From NCBI RefSeq assembly GCF_000969605.1, contig NZ_JZUE01000010.1, positions 62,001 through 126,000 of the forward strand: a stretch of DNA of 64,000 nt, read 5' to 3'. The notes beneath the pieces are model-generated. The model was not told where the DNA came from. It searched no databases and was given only the letters and a program-made list of their open reading frames with translations. This stretch comes from Aquincola tertiaricarbonis. Lineage in GTDB: Bacteria > Pseudomonadota > Gammaproteobacteria > Burkholderiales > Burkholderiaceae_C. A program made the position numbers and the translations under genes. Of this stretch, positions 45,461 through 54,641 are shown piece after piece. Position 1 is the first letter of the stretch, and every line of letters starts with the position of its first letter.

Positions 45461-46108
45461 ATGCTGTTCGGCAAGCTGCTGCCCCGTGAGGGCAATTTTT
45501 TCGAACTCTTCAATGAACACGGCAAGCAGATCGCCGAAGGCGCACGTGCCTTCACGCGCCTGATCGAGCACTACGCCGACTTCACGCTGCGCGAGCAGTA
45601 CGCCGCGGAGGTGAATGCCGCCGAGCGCAGCGCCGACCGCATCACCGCCGAGGTGAACCGCCTGCTGCACAAGACCTTCATCACCCCCATCGACCGGGAG
45701 CAGATCCACGGCCTGATCAATGCGATGGACGACGTGCTGGACCTGCTGCAGGACGCCACCGAGACCATGCAGCTGTACGACGTGCGCGCGATGACCGAGG
45801 AGGTGCTGCGCCTGGGCGACCTCAGCGCCAAGTGCTGCGACCGCGTGGCGCATGTGGTCACGCTGCTGCCCAAGCTGTCGGACCACACGGTGGTGGAGGC
45901 TGCGCTCAAGACCTGCGAGGAGATCGACAAGCTGGAGTCGGATGCCGACCGCGTGATGCGCGCGGCGATGAGCAAGCTGTTCCGCGAGGAGCCGGACGTG
46001 CGCGAGCTGATCAAGCTCAAGGCGATCTACGAGCAGCTGGAATCGATCACCGACCGCTGCGAGGACGTGGCCAATCTCGTCGAGGGCATCGTCCTCGAGA
46101 ACTCGTGA
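45461..46108 (+). CDS. DUF47 (PhoU-like) phosphate transport regulator
   Basis: 215 residues, all helical. The DUF47 family pattern is FGKLLPREGNFFELFNEHGKQIAEGARAFTRLIEHY, then LLHKTFITPIDREQIHGLINAMDDVLDLLQDA and CEEIDKLESDADRVMRAAMSKLF. DUF47 proteins are PhoU-like partners of PiT transporters and are usually encoded just before them, as here (13-nt gap). It probably controls activity of the PiT carrier. Confidence 0.92.
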   Translation: MLFGKLLPREGNFFELFNEHGKQIAEGARAFTRLIEHYADFTLREQYAAEVNAAERSADRITAEVNRLLHKTFITPIDREQIHGLINAMDDVLDLLQDATETMQLYDVRAMTEEVLRLGDLSAKCCDRVAHVVTLLPKLSDHTVVEAALKTCEEIDKLESDADRVMRAAMSKLFREEPDVRELIKLKAIYEQLESITDRCEDVANLVEGIVLENS

Positions 46109-46121
46109 GACCGGCTGCGCG

Positions 46122-47132
46122 ATGGATGCGGTCCAGGTAAGTTTCGGCGTGGTGGTGCTGCTGGTGGTGCTGGCAGTGGCCTTCGATTTCATGAACGGCT
46201 TCCACGATGCGGCGAACTCCATCGCCACCGTGGTGTCCACCGGCGTGCTCAAGCCGCAGCAGGCGGTGGTGTTCGCGGCCACCTTCAACGTGATCGCGGT
46301 GTTCGTCTTCCACCTCAGCGTGGCGGCCACGGTGGGCAAGGGCATCGTGCAGCCCGGCATTGTCGACCACTACGTGGTCTTTGGCGCACTGGTCGGCGCC
46401 ATCGCCTGGAACGTCATCACCTGGTGGTATGGCATTCCTTCCAGCAGCAGCCATGCGCTGATCGGTGGCATCGTCGGCGCGGTCATCGCCAAGTCGGGCG
46501 TGGGCGCCCTGGTGGCCGGCGGCGTGCTGAAGACGGTGGCCTTCATCTTCGTCTCGCCGCTGCTGGGCTACCTGCTGGGTTCGCTGATGATGGTGGCGGT
46601 GGCCTGGGCGTGCCGGCGCAGCTCGCCGCTGCGGGTGGACAACTGGTTCCGGCGGCTGCAGCTGGTGTCGGCCGGGCTGTACAGCCTGGGCCACGGCGGC
46701 AACGATGCGCAGAAGACCATCGGCATCATCTGGATGCTGCTGATCGCCACAGGCTATGCCAGCGCCACGGATGCGATGCCGCCCACCTGGGTCATCTGGA
46801 CCTGCTATATCGCCATCGGCCTGGGCACGATGTTCGGCGGCTGGCGCATCGTCAAGACCATGGGGCAGAAGATCACCAAGCTGAAGCCGGTGGGCGGCTT
46901 CTGCGCCGAGACGGGCGGTGCGATGACGCTGTTCTTCGCCACCGCGCTGGGCGTGCCGGTGTCCACCACCCACACCATCACCGGCGCCATCGTCGGCGTG
47001 GGCTCGGTGCGCCGCGCATCCGCGGTGCGCTGGGGCGTGGCAGGCAACATCGTCTGGGCCTGGATCTTCACCATTCCCGCGTCCGCCTTCATCGCCGCCG
47101 TCTTCTACTGGCTCGGCCTGCAGGTGCTCTAG
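46122..47132 (+). CDS. PiT family inorganic phosphate transporter
   Basis: 336 residues and about ten transmembrane segments. The duplicated PiT signature is present: FDFMNGFHDAANSIATVVSTGVL near the N-terminus and GHGGNDAQKTIGIIWMLL in the second half, with GIPSSSSHALIGGIVGA and VPVSTTHTITGAIVGVG. It imports phosphate (with metal) using the proton gradient at the inner membrane. Downstream is the 87-bp tandem repeat. Confidence 0.95.
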   Translation: MDAVQVSFGVVVLLVVLAVAFDFMNGFHDAANSIATVVSTGVLKPQQAVVFAATFNVIAVFVFHLSVAATVGKGIVQPGIVDHYVVFGALVGAIAWNVITWWYGIPSSSSHALIGGIVGAVIAKSGVGALVAGGVLKTVAFIFVSPLLGYLLGSLMMVAVAWACRRSSPLRVDNWFRRLQLVSAGLYSLGHGGNDAQKTIGIIWMLLIATGYASATDAMPPTWVIWTCYIAIGLGTMFGGWRIVKTMGQKITKLKPVGGFCAETGGAMTLFFATALGVPVSTTHTITGAIVGVGSVRRASAVRWGVAGNIVWAWIFTIPASAFIAAVFYWLGLQVL

Positions 47133-47150
47133 CGCAACGACCCGGCGCCG

Positions 47151-47334
47151 ACCGGGTGCCCCCGCGGCCGACGCCCGGCCGCTCCGAAGGCGGCCGCGCA
47201 ACCCGCTTGGCGGGTGGACCGGTGCCGCAGGCGCCGGACCGGGTGCCCCCGCGGCCGACGCCCGGCCGCTCCGAAGGCGGCCGCGCAACCCGCTTGGCGG
47301 GTGGACCGGCGCCGCAGGCGCCGGACCGGGTGCC
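47151..47334. repeat. 87-bp tandem repeat, two full copies plus a partial third
   Basis: Copies begin at 47151 and 47238; the first ten bases of a third are at 47325-47334. The two copies differ at one base that I can see (GGTGCC against GGCGCC), which changes a G.U pair to G-C in a hairpin. Each copy holds several GC-rich hairpins (GCGGCCG/CGGCCGC, ACCCGC/GCGGGT, GGCGCC/GGCGCC). It occupies the whole spacer between the convergent PiT and TM2 genes. Confidence 0.85.
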
Positions 47335-47339
47335 AACAT

Positions 47340-47783
47340 CTACTGGCTGATCTTCTTCGCCTCTTCCACCTGGTATTCGAAGTAGCGCTGGCCGCTGAAG
47401 GCGATGGTGGCCATCAGCACGCCGGCGCCGATCAGGAGGGCCGCCACCGCGCCCAGCACCGGCGCCCAGCGGGTGGGATGCACCGGCTGGCCCGGGTTGT
47501 GGCGGGCATCCCAGCGCTCGTCCGGCGTCAGTCCGTAAAGGATGGCGGTCAGCATCGCCTGCGCCACCATCAGTCCCAGCAGCGGAATGAGCACCCAGCT
47601 GACGTGATCGTCCAGCCCGTACTCCTGCACCCGCTGCAGGCCGTGCACACCCAGCAGCGTGGGCACGCAGTAGAACCAGCCCCAGCGGTCGCGCCAGCCA
47701 TGGAGGTAGAAACGGTGCAGCCCCAGGCTGCCCAGCAACAGGGCCAGCCAGGTGGCCAGCGTCTTCGACTTGTAGCTGACCAT
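47340..47783 (-). CDS. TM2-domain membrane protein
   Basis: 147 residues from the ATG at 47783. The TM2 domain is SKTLATWLALLLGSLGLHRFYLHGWRDRWGWFYCVPTLLGVHGLQRV, with the typical G-x-x-G-x-H-x-F-Y-L pattern. Two further membrane helices follow. The cysteine C-V-P-T is in place of the usual glycine region. TM2 proteins are of unknown biochemical role in bacteria. It starts 7 nt after the GNAT gene, so the two share a transcript. Confidence 0.82.
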   Translation of the reverse strand: MVSYKSKTLATWLALLLGSLGLHRFYLHGWRDRWGWFYCVPTLLGVHGLQRVQEYGLDDHVSWVLIPLLGLMVAQAMLTAILYGLTPDERWDARHNPGQPVHPTRWAPVLGAVAALLIGAGVLMATIAFSGQRYFEYQVEEAKKISQ

Positions 47784-47790
47784 CGCCGGC

Positions 47791-48330
47791 TTAATCGTCG
47801 GAGTCGGTGGGCGGCGTGGCATCGCCCCCGCCCAGCGCGCGCTGCATCAGCACCACATCCAGCCAGCGGCCGAACTTCCAGCCCGAGGCCTTGAACACAC
47901 CGGTGTGCTCGAAGCCGCAGCTGCGGTGCACCCCGATCGAGCCCGCATTGGCCGAATCGCCGATCACCGCCAGCATCTGCCGCGCGCCGCGGGCCTCGCA
48001 CTGGGCCATCAGCTCCACCAGCAGCAACTTGCCCACGCCCTGTCCCCGCGCCTGCTCGTGCAGGTAGATCGAGTCCTCGAGGCAGAAGCGGTAGGCGCGG
48101 CGGGGCCGGAAGAAGTTGGCATAGGCATAACCCAGTACCTGGCCGTCGCGCTCGGCCACCAGCCAGGGCAGGCCATTGCCCAGCACCGCCTCGCGCCGCT
48201 TGGCCATCTCGGCTTCGTCGGGTGCTTCCAGCTCGAAGGTGCCGGTACCGTGCAGCACCGCATGTTGGTAGATGGCCGTGATGGCCGGCAGGTCATGCGC
48301 CGCGCTGGCACGGATCAACAGATTGGTCAT
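47791..48330 (-). CDS. GNAT N-acetyltransferase (phosphinothricin/methionine sulfoximine type)
   Basis: 179 residues. GNAT motifs: [41 protein letters not shown], then [43 protein letters not shown] with the acetyl-CoA loop Q/R-G-Q-G-V-G-K, and [34 protein letters not shown]. This is the Pat/MddA family, which acetylates phosphinothricin or related amino-acid sulfoximines. The natural substrate is unknown. It is divergent from the rpsP operon. Confidence 0.88.
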   Translation of the reverse strand: MTNLLIRASAAHDLPAITAIYQHAVLHGTGTFELEAPDEAEMAKRREAVLGNGLPWLVAERDGQVLGYAYANFFRPRRAYRFCLEDSIYLHEQARGQGVGKLLLVELMAQCEARGARQMLAVIGDSANAGSIGVHRSCGFEHTGVFKASGWKFGRWLDVVLMQRALGGGDATPPTDSDD

Positions 48331-48341
48331 GCGCAACAGTT

Positions 48342-48347
48342 TATAAT
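48342..48347 (+). promoter_or_regulatory. Perfect -10 box (TATAAT) upstream of rpsP
   Basis: TATAAT sits 187 nt before the rpsP ATG in an otherwise GC-rich spacer. I do not see a convincing -35 at 16-18 nt. If used, it gives a leader of about 180 nt for the rpsP-rimM-trmD-rplS operon. The leader 48350-48533 contains no gene I can identify. Confidence 0.5.
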
Positions 48348-48533
48348 GCGCGGTTTCGGCGCTGGCCGGTGGTTGTCGGGTGCAAGCCCGCTGGCTGCTT
48401 TTGGCGTATCTACAGAACCGAACCGTGGTGCCCGGCTTGCAGTCTTCGCAAGCGGCGCCTTTCAACGATTGCCAGACCTGGTGGTGTCTCCCCGGTGAGG
48501 CGGTCGATTCGCAGGAATCTCCGAGGAAACACA

Positions 48534-48782
48534 ATGGTTGTCATCCGTCTGGCCCGTGGCGGCTCAAAGAAGCGCCCCTTCTACAACATCGTCGTCGCCG
48601 ACTCGCGTGAGCGCCGTGACGGCCGCTTCATCGAGCGCGTGGGCTTCTACAACCCCGTGGCTTCCGGCGCCGCCGAGTCGCTGCGCGTCGCGCACGACCG
48701 CGTGACGTACTGGAAGGGCGTCGGCGCCCAGCTGTCGCCCACCGTCGAGCGCCTGGTCGGCAACGCAAAGACCGCCGCTTGA
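48534..48782 (+). CDS. rpsP: 30S ribosomal protein S16
   Basis: 82 residues. Starts [41 protein letters not shown], which is diagnostic of S16. A GAGGAAA ribosome binding site precedes the ATG. It assists assembly of the small subunit. First gene of the conserved rpsP-rimM-trmD-rplS operon. Confidence 0.97.
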   Translation: MVVIRLARGGSKKRPFYNIVVADSRERRDGRFIERVGFYNPVASGAAESLRVAHDRVTYWKGVGAQLSPTVERLVGNAKTAA

Positions 48783-48799
48783 GTCCGGGATACCGGCCG

Positions 48800-49360
48800 A
48801 TGGACACCACCGCCCACGCGCCCGGCGATCCCGCCTGGCCCGACGATGCGGTGGAGGTCGGCCGGATCCTGGGGCCCTGGGGGGTCAAGGGCGCGCTGAA
48901 GGTGCTGCCCTATGCGTCCGATCCCAAGGCCTTGTTCTCCTCGCGGCGCTGGTTCATCGAACCGGGTCACCGGCTCTTGAAGATCACCGGCGCCCGCGAG
49001 CAGGGCGACGCCGTCGTCGCCACCGCCCAGGAAGTGCCCGACCGCAATGCCGCCGAGGCACTCAAGGGCGCGCAGGTGTTCGTCTCGCGCAGCAGCTTTC
49101 CCACGCCCGACGACGACGAGTACTACTGGGTCGACCTGATCGGCCTGGACGTGGTCAATCGCGAAGGCGTGCAGCTGGGCGTGGTGTCCGACCTGCTCAG
49201 CACCGGCCCGCACAGTGTGTTGAAGGTGCGGTCGGCCGGCGTGCCGGCCGACACCGAAGCCGAGGCTTCCGAGCGCCTCATCCCCTTCGTCGACGCCTAT
49301 GTCGACCAGGTCGACCTGCCCGCCCGCCGCATCACCGTCGACTGGGGCCTGGACTACTGA
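48800..49360 (+). CDS. rimM: Ribosome maturation factor RimM
   Basis: 186 residues from the ATG at 48800; a TTG at 48779 is less likely. N-terminal RimM barrel: [28 protein letters not shown]-barrel C-terminal half: [40 protein letters not shown], then [26 protein letters not shown]. It binds S19 and helps 30S head maturation. It follows rpsP by 17 nt. Confidence 0.95.
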   Translation: MDTTAHAPGDPAWPDDAVEVGRILGPWGVKGALKVLPYASDPKALFSSRRWFIEPGHRLLKITGAREQGDAVVATAQEVPDRNAAEALKGAQVFVSRSSFPTPDDDEYYWVDLIGLDVVNREGVQLGVVSDLLSTGPHSVLKVRSAGVPADTEAEASERLIPFVDAYVDQVDLPARRITVDWGLDY

Positions 49361-49373
49361 GCCGCCGAACGCC

Positions 49374-50129
49374 ATGCGCTTCGACGTGCTCACGCTGTTT
49401 CCCGAACTGTTCGCCCCGCAGCTGTCGCTGGGCGTGAGCCGTCGCGCGTATGAATCCGGCCTGGTGGACGTGCGCCTGTGGCCGCTGCGCGAGTACGGGG
49501 AAGGGACCTACCGCCGCATCGACGACCGGCCCTTCGGTGGCGGCCCCGGCATGGTGATGCTGGCCGACCCGCTGGCGCGTGCGCTGGCCGATGTTCGGCA
49601 GCAGCGCGGCGATGCGGTGCCGCTGATCCACTTTTCGCCCACCGGCCGGCCGATCACGCAGGCACTGGTGCGCGAGATGGCTGCCGGGCCCGGCGCCGTG
49701 CTGCTGTGCGGCCGCTACGAGGGCATCGACCAGCGTTTTCTCGACCGCCATCCGCATGTCGAGCTGAGCCTGGGGGACTTCGTCCTGTCCGGCGGAGAGC
49801 TGCCGGCGATGGCATTGCTGGATGCCATTGCCCGCCTGCAGCCCGGCGTGCTGAACGACGCGGCCTCGCACCAGCAGGACAGCTTTTCCGAGGACGGCCT
49901 GCTCGATTGCCCGCACTACAGCCGCCCCGAGAGCTGGCTGCACGACGGCGAGGAGGTGCCGGTGCCGGCGGTGCTGCTGTCGGGCCACCATGCGCACATC
50001 GCACGCTGGCGGCGCGAGCGTTCGCTGGAGCTCACCGCGCGCCGGCGACCGGAGCTCATCGAGGCCGCACGGGCCGCAGGACGGCTGTCGAAGGCCGACG
50101 AGCATTACCTGTCGAGTCTCGGCATATAA
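49374..50129 (+). CDS. trmD: tRNA (guanine37-N1)-methyltransferase
   Basis: 251 residues. Starts [13 protein letters not shown]. The SPOUT knot carries [15 protein letters not shown] and [28 protein letters not shown], and the tRNA-binding C-terminal part has ALLSGHHA-like [19 protein letters not shown]. It methylates G37 next to the anticodon to prevent frameshifts. It starts 13 nt after rimM. Confidence 0.97.
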   Translation: MRFDVLTLFPELFAPQLSLGVSRRAYESGLVDVRLWPLREYGEGTYRRIDDRPFGGGPGMVMLADPLARALADVRQQRGDAVPLIHFSPTGRPITQALVREMAAGPGAVLLCGRYEGIDQRFLDRHPHVELSLGDFVLSGGELPAMALLDAIARLQPGVLNDAASHQQDSFSEDGLLDCPHYSRPESWLHDGEEVPVPAVLLSGHHAHIARWRRERSLELTARRRPELIEAARAAGRLSKADEHYLSSLGI

Positions 50130-50240
50130 TCGCAGGCTTTTCACCGATCCTCTACCGGGCGCGGTGCTGGCAGGCCCACCCTCGTGGGCCCGGCACCGCA
50201 CACGAACACCACGCGCCGGCAAGATCACCTGGAGAATTTC

Positions 50241-50594
50241 GTGAACCTGATCCAAACCCTCGAGCAAGAAGAAATTGCTCGCCTGAACAAGACCATTCCG
50301 GCCTTTGCGCCGGGCGACACGGTGATCGTCAGCGTCAACGTGGTCGAAGGCACCCGCAAGCGTGTGCAGGCCTATGAAGGCGTGGTCATCGCCAAGCGCA
50401 ACCGCGGCCTGAACAGCAGCTTCATCGTGCGCAAGATCTCCAGTGGCGAAGGCGTGGAGCGTACGTTCCAGCTGTACAGCCCGCTGATCTCCAGCATCGA
50501 AGTCAAGCGCCGCGGCGACGTGCGCCGCGCCAAGCTGTACTACCTGCGCCAGCGCTCGGGCAAGTCGGCACGGATCAAGGAAAAGCTGTCCTGA
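50241..50594 (+). CDS. rplS: 50S ribosomal protein L19
   Basis: 117 residues with a GTG start after a TGGAGAA ribosome binding site. L19 motifs: [55 protein letters not shown] and [27 protein letters not shown]. It lies at the subunit interface. The 111-nt gap after trmD contains only a short possible hairpin. Last gene of the operon, followed by a terminator. Confidence 0.97.
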   Translation: MNLIQTLEQEEIARLNKTIPAFAPGDTVIVSVNVVEGTRKRVQAYEGVVIAKRNRGLNSSFIVRKISSGEGVERTFQLYSPLISSIEVKRRGDVRRAKLYYLRQRSGKSARIKEKLS

Positions 50595-50621
50595 TCGTCG
50601 CCGCGGTCCTCACCGCCTCGC

Positions 50622-50643
50622 AAAGCCGCCTTCGGGCGGCTTT
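50622..50643 (+). terminator. Rho-independent terminator after rplS
   Basis: Stem AAAGCCGCC / GGCGGCTTT with a TTCG tetraloop, followed by a T-rich stretch (GTCGTTT). It lies 27 nt after the rplS stop. Confidence 0.9.
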
Positions 50644-50657
50644 GTCGTTTGCAGCCT

Positions 50658-51365
50658 ATGCTCGCCGACGCCATGCCCCGACCGATCATCCGAGACCCCC
50701 GGGCCGTGCCCATCGTCGCCATCGACGATGCACTGCCGCCCATCGACCCGGCCTTGCTCACCGCTTCAGCGCTGCGCGAACGCTTCGCCGAGGCCCGCGG
50801 CTGGACGCCCGAGTTCACGGGTGACGGCGGCCAGTCCGAGCGCGCGCCGGCCGCTGCTTCGGTGCTGGTGCCGCTGGTGGACCGGCCGCAGGGCCTGTCG
50901 GTGCTGCTGACGCAGCGCACCGCGCACCTGCGCGACCATGCGGGCCAGGTGAGCTTTCCGGGCGGCCGCGCCGAGCCCACCGACGCCGACGCCGTCGACA
51001 CCGCGCTGCGGGAGGCGCAGGAGGAGGTGGGCCTGCAGCGCCAGCATGTGGAGGTGATGGGCCTGCTGCATCCCTACAGCACCGTCACCAACTTCGTGGT
51101 CACGCCGGTGGTGGGCCTGGTGCGGCCCGGGTTCGAGCTGACGCTGGATCCGTTCGAGGTGGCCGAGGCCTTCGAGGTGCCGCTGGCCTTCCTGATGACG
51201 CCGGCCAACCACCGCCGGCACCGCTTCGAATACGAGGGCCACGAACGCCACTTCCTGTCGATGCACTGGGAAGGACCGGCCGCCGATGGCCGGCAGCAGG
51301 CGTTTTTCATCTGGGGCGCAACAGCCTCCATGCTGCGCAACCTCTATCGCTTTCTGGCAGCGTAG
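50658..51365 (+). CDS. NUDIX hydrolase (CoA pyrophosphatase type)
   Basis: 235 residues from the ATG at 50658; a second ATG at 50673 is also possible. The UPF0035 pattern VLLTQRTAHLRDHAGQVSFPGGRAE leads into the NUDIX box ending LREAQEEVGL. The C-terminus FIWGATASMLRNLYRFLA is typical. CoA pyrophosphatases hydrolyse CoA or acyl-CoA to 3',5'-ADP and phosphopantetheine. It follows the rplS terminator. Confidence 0.9.
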   Translation: MLADAMPRPIIRDPRAVPIVAIDDALPPIDPALLTASALRERFAEARGWTPEFTGDGGQSERAPAAASVLVPLVDRPQGLSVLLTQRTAHLRDHAGQVSFPGGRAEPTDADAVDTALREAQEEVGLQRQHVEVMGLLHPYSTVTNFVVTPVVGLVRPGFELTLDPFEVAEAFEVPLAFLMTPANHRRHRFEYEGHERHFLSMHWEGPAADGRQQAFFIWGATASMLRNLYRFLAA

Positions 51366-51389
51366 TTGTCGTCGCTATCATCGCCGGCG

Positions 51390-52379
51390 ATGAGTTTCTT
51401 CGCCGTCCTTTTTGCGCTGCTGATCGAACAGCTCAAGCCGCTGCCGCGTGACAACTGGGTGCACGATTCGCTGATCTCTTGGGTCGGCTGGAGCGGTCGC
51501 AACTTCGACGCGGGCAAGGCCCATCACGCCTGGGTGGTGTGGGGCGTGACCGTGATCGCGCCCGCCCTGGTGGCCTGGGGCCTGCATGCCGCCATCGCCC
51601 ACTACAGCCTGCTGCTGGCACTGGCCTTCAACGTGGCCACGCTGTACCTCACGCTGGGCTTCCGGCAGTTCAGCCACTACTTCACCGACATCCGCGACGC
51701 ACTGGACCGCGGCCAGGAGAACGAGGCGCGGCGCCTGCTGGCCGAGTGGCGCCACCTGGACGCCAGCGAGCTGCCGCGCACAGAGCTGATGCGCCACGTG
51801 ATCGAGCATTCGCTGCTGGCCGCGCACCGGCATGTCCTGGGCGTGTTCTTCTGCTTCATCGTGCTCTCGGCCTTCGGCCTGGGGCCGGCGGGGGCGGTGC
51901 TGTACCGCATGGCCGAATTCGCCAGCCGCTACTGGGCCTACAAGCAGCGTGCGTTGCAGGCGCCGTCGAACGACCGGCTGCGCGAGATCTCGCAGCGCAT
52001 GTTCTCGCTGATCGACCATGTGCCGGCGCGACTGACGGCCTTCGGCTTCGCGGTGGTCGGCAACTTCGAGGAAGCCATCAATGTGTGGCGGCGCGACGCC
52101 GGCCTGTGGCTGCATGTCAACGAAGGCATCATCCTGTCGGCCGCCGCCGGGGCGTTGAACGTGCAGCTGGGTGGCGGCTGGGCGCCGGGCATCACGCCGG
52201 ACCGCTCCAAGACCTTCGAGAGCGGCGTGGATCCCGAGGCGGTGCGCGCCCAGGGCACCACGCCCGGCCTGCCGCCGCAGCTGGGCCACCTGCACAGCCT
52301 GGTGGGCCTGGTGTGGCGATCGGTGGTGCTGTGGATGCTGCTGGTGGCGCTGCTGTCGCTGGCCAACGTGCTGGGCTGA
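51390..52379 (+). CDS. CobD/CbiB family membrane protein
   Basis: 329 residues with four or five transmembrane segments. It starts MSFFAVLFALLIEQLKPLPRDNWV, and contains the CobD-like middle part LTAFGFAVVGNFEEAINVWRRDAG. CobD/CbiB proteins condense adenosylcobyric acid with aminopropanol phosphate in cobalamin synthesis, but this divergent version occurs in Burkholderiales without cobalamin genes nearby. It may have another role. Here too no other cob genes are present. Confidence 0.78.
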   Translation: MSFFAVLFALLIEQLKPLPRDNWVHDSLISWVGWSGRNFDAGKAHHAWVVWGVTVIAPALVAWGLHAAIAHYSLLLALAFNVATLYLTLGFRQFSHYFTDIRDALDRGQENEARRLLAEWRHLDASELPRTELMRHVIEHSLLAAHRHVLGVFFCFIVLSAFGLGPAGAVLYRMAEFASRYWAYKQRALQAPSNDRLREISQRMFSLIDHVPARLTAFGFAVVGNFEEAINVWRRDAGLWLHVNEGIILSAAAGALNVQLGGGWAPGITPDRSKTFESGVDPEAVRAQGTTPGLPPQLGHLHSLVGLVWRSVVLWMLLVALLSLANVLG

Positions 52380-52391
52380 AGCCCGCTGCGG

Positions 52392-53321
52392 TCAGCGGTG
52401 GCTGCTGCGCGAGAGCTCGTCGAACAGCTCGCCGTAGATGCGCCAGCGTGAGGGGCTGATCTCGCCGCGCTCGACCGCCGCCCGCACGCCGCAGCCCGGC
52501 TCCTGGCGATGGGTGCAGTTGTAGAAGCGGCATTCGCTCAGGTGCGCCGCCAGGTCGGGCATGAGCCGCGGCAGGCGCTGCACGTCGATCTGCTGCAGGC
52601 CGAATTCCTGGAAGCCCGGCGAGTCGATCAGCGCCGTGCCGGCGTCACGGTCCACCCAGTACCAGCGCGTGGTGGTGGTGGTGTGGCGGCCTGAATTCAG
52701 CGCGGTGGAGATCTCGCCCACCTGCGCCGCGGCCTCGGGCACCATGAGGTTGATCAGCGTGCTCTTGCCGGTGCCGCTGGGACCCAGCACCAGCGTCGTG
52801 CGGCCGGCCAGCAGCGGCGCGAAGAGGGCGCGGGCGCCTTCGGCATCGTGCTTGATGGAGCTGTCGTGCACCTCCACGCCCATGGCCCGGTAGGGCGCCA
52901 GGCGCTCGCGGGCCAGCGCCGCCTGCGGCAGGTCGGCCTTGTTGAGCACCACGCAGACGTCGATCTCCGCCGCCTCGGCGGCGATGAGCGCGCGCGTGAG
53001 CTGCGACTCGCTGAACATCGGATCACCCGCCACCAGCACGATGATGCGGTCGAGGTTGGCGGCGAAGCTCTTGGTCTTCCACTCGTCCTGCCGGAACAGC
53101 AGGTTGCGCCGCGGCTCGATCTTCTCGATCACGCCTTCGTCGTCGCCGCCGGAGCCAGTGGGCATCCAGCGCACGCGGTCGCCCACCACGCAGTCGCTTT
53201 TCTTGCCGCGCGGATGGCAGGTCAGGCGCCGGCCTTCCGGCGTCTCGACGATGAAGTGGCGGCCGTGGGCGGCGACGATGAGGCCGGTGTCGTGCTCGGC
53301 GCGTCGGGAAGCGGCCGTCAT
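52392..53321 (-). CDS. rsgA: Small ribosomal subunit biogenesis GTPase RsgA
   Basis: 309 residues. An N-terminal OB fold is followed by a circularly permuted GTPase: NKAD (127-130) precedes the P-loop GPSGTGKST (180-188) and DSPGF (233-237). The C-terminal zinc site uses C264, C269, H271 and C277 (ECRFYNCTHRQEPGCGV). It releases late assembly factors from the 30S subunit. The ATG overlaps the stop of the M48 protease gene. Confidence 0.96.
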   Translation of the reverse strand: MTAASRRAEHDTGLIVAAHGRHFIVETPEGRRLTCHPRGKKSDCVVGDRVRWMPTGSGGDDEGVIEKIEPRRNLLFRQDEWKTKSFAANLDRIIVLVAGDPMFSESQLTRALIAAEAAEIDVCVVLNKADLPQAALARERLAPYRAMGVEVHDSSIKHDAEGARALFAPLLAGRTTLVLGPSGTGKSTLINLMVPEAAAQVGEISTALNSGRHTTTTTRWYWVDRDAGTALIDSPGFQEFGLQQIDVQRLPRLMPDLAAHLSECRFYNCTHRQEPGCGVRAAVERGEISPSRWRIYGELFDELSRSSHR

Positions 53322-54589
53322 GCGCCGTGCAGCCGCAGTGCGGCCAGCCGCTCGGTGGCGGGCGGATGCGAATAGTAGAAGCGCACGTAGACCGGATCGG
53401 GCGTCAGCGTGGAGGCGTTGTCCTCATGCAGCTTGAGCAGCGCACTCGCCAGGTCGCGGCCGTTCGCCTGTGCACAGGCGTAGGCGTCGGCCTCGAACTC
53501 GTGCTTGCGCGAGCTGCGCGCCGTCAGCGGCGCCAGCAGGAAGGTGAAGGGCGGCAGCGCCAGCAGGAACAACAGCAGCGCCAGCGCATCGTTGGGCGCG
53601 CCGAGGTTGGGCTGCACGCCCAGGCCGGTATAGAACCAGGCCTGCTGCGACAGCCAGCCCAGCAGCGCCAAGCCGGCCAGGCTGAGGCCGAACATCACCG
53701 CCATGCGCTTTTGCACATGCCGGTGCTTGAAGTGGCCGAGCTCGTGCGCCAGCACCGCTTCCACCTCGCCGGGCGACAGCTTGGACAGCAGCGTGTCGAA
53801 GAACACCACCCGCTTGGCCGCGCCCAGGCCGGTGAAGTAGGCATTGGCATGGGCGGAGCGGCGGCTGCCATCCATCACGTACAGGCCCTTGGCCGCGAAG
53901 CCGCAGCGCTGCATCAGCGACTGCACCCGCGCCTTCAGCGATTCGTCGGGCAGCGGCTCGAACTTGTTGAACAGGGGCGCGATCAGCGTGGGATACAGCA
54001 CCAGCAGCAGCAGCTGGAAGCCCGTCCAGGCGGCCCAGGCCCACAGCCACCACAGGCTGCCGGTGGCGCCCATGATCCACAGGATGAGGGCCGCCAGCGG
54101 CAGGCCGATGACCGCTGCCACCGCCAGGCCCTTGAGCATGTCGCCCAGCACCATGCGCCAGGTCATGCGGTTGAAGCCGAAGCGTTGCTCGATGCGGAAG
54201 GTGTTGTACAGGTCGAAGGGCAGGTCCAGCGCGCCAGCGACCAGCGCGAAGGCCACCAGCAGGCTGAGCTGGTAGGCCATGTCGCCCCAGCGCGGCTGCA
54301 CCGCTTCCAGAAGCCAGCCGTTGAGCGCATCCAGCCCGCCCAGCAGCGTCCAGCCCAGCAGCACCAGCGTGGAAAACGCCGTGGACAGCAGGCCGACGCG
54401 GCCCTTGGCCAGCGTGTAGTCGGCCGCGCGCTGGTGGGCGGTCAGGGTCACCGTGCGGGCGAAATCGGCGGGCACCTCGTTGCGGTGTGCGGCCACGTGG
54501 CGCATCTGGCGCGATGCGAGCCAGAACTTGACGCCCATCGACGCCAGCAGTGCGGCGGCGAAGAGCAGAGACAGCAGGAGGGCTTGCAT
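53318..54589 (-). CDS. M48 family zinc metalloprotease (Ste24-like)
   Basis: 423 residues with about six transmembrane helices. The zinc motif is HELGH (282-286) in VEAVLAHELGHFKHRHV; the third ligand lies in RKHEFEADAYA. FNRMTWRMVLGDMLKGL and ANAYFTGLGAAKRVVFFDTLL are typical of CAAX-prenyl-protease-like M48A enzymes. Bacterial members act in membrane-protein quality control. It is divergent from orn by 52 nt and overlaps rsgA by 4 nt. Confidence 0.93.
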   Translation of the reverse strand: MQALLLSLLFAAALLASMGVKFWLASRQMRHVAAHRNEVPADFARTVTLTAHQRAADYTLAKGRVGLLSTAFSTLVLLGWTLLGGLDALNGWLLEAVQPRWGDMAYQLSLLVAFALVAGALDLPFDLYNTFRIEQRFGFNRMTWRMVLGDMLKGLAVAAVIGLPLAALILWIMGATGSLWWLWAWAAWTGFQLLLLVLYPTLIAPLFNKFEPLPDESLKARVQSLMQRCGFAAKGLYVMDGSRRSAHANAYFTGLGAAKRVVFFDTLLSKLSPGEVEAVLAHELGHFKHRHVQKRMAVMFGLSLAGLALLGWLSQQAWFYTGLGVQPNLGAPNDALALLLFLLALPPFTFLLAPLTARSSRKHEFEADAYACAQANGRDLASALLKLHEDNASTLTPDPVYVRFYYSHPPATERLAALRLHGA

Positions 54590-54641
54590 GGCCGAAGTGT
54601 AGGGCTGCGACAATCGACCGCTTTCCCAGACCCGCCGTGCC

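Noticed and set aside
47151-47334. CRISPR array suggested by repeated sequence
   Set aside because: The units are contiguous, 87 bp and without unique spacers, and no cas gene is present.
48331-48533. Possible tRNA or small RNA gene in the rpsP leader
   Set aside because: No T-loop GGTTCGANTCC or cloverleaf could be found on either strand by eye.
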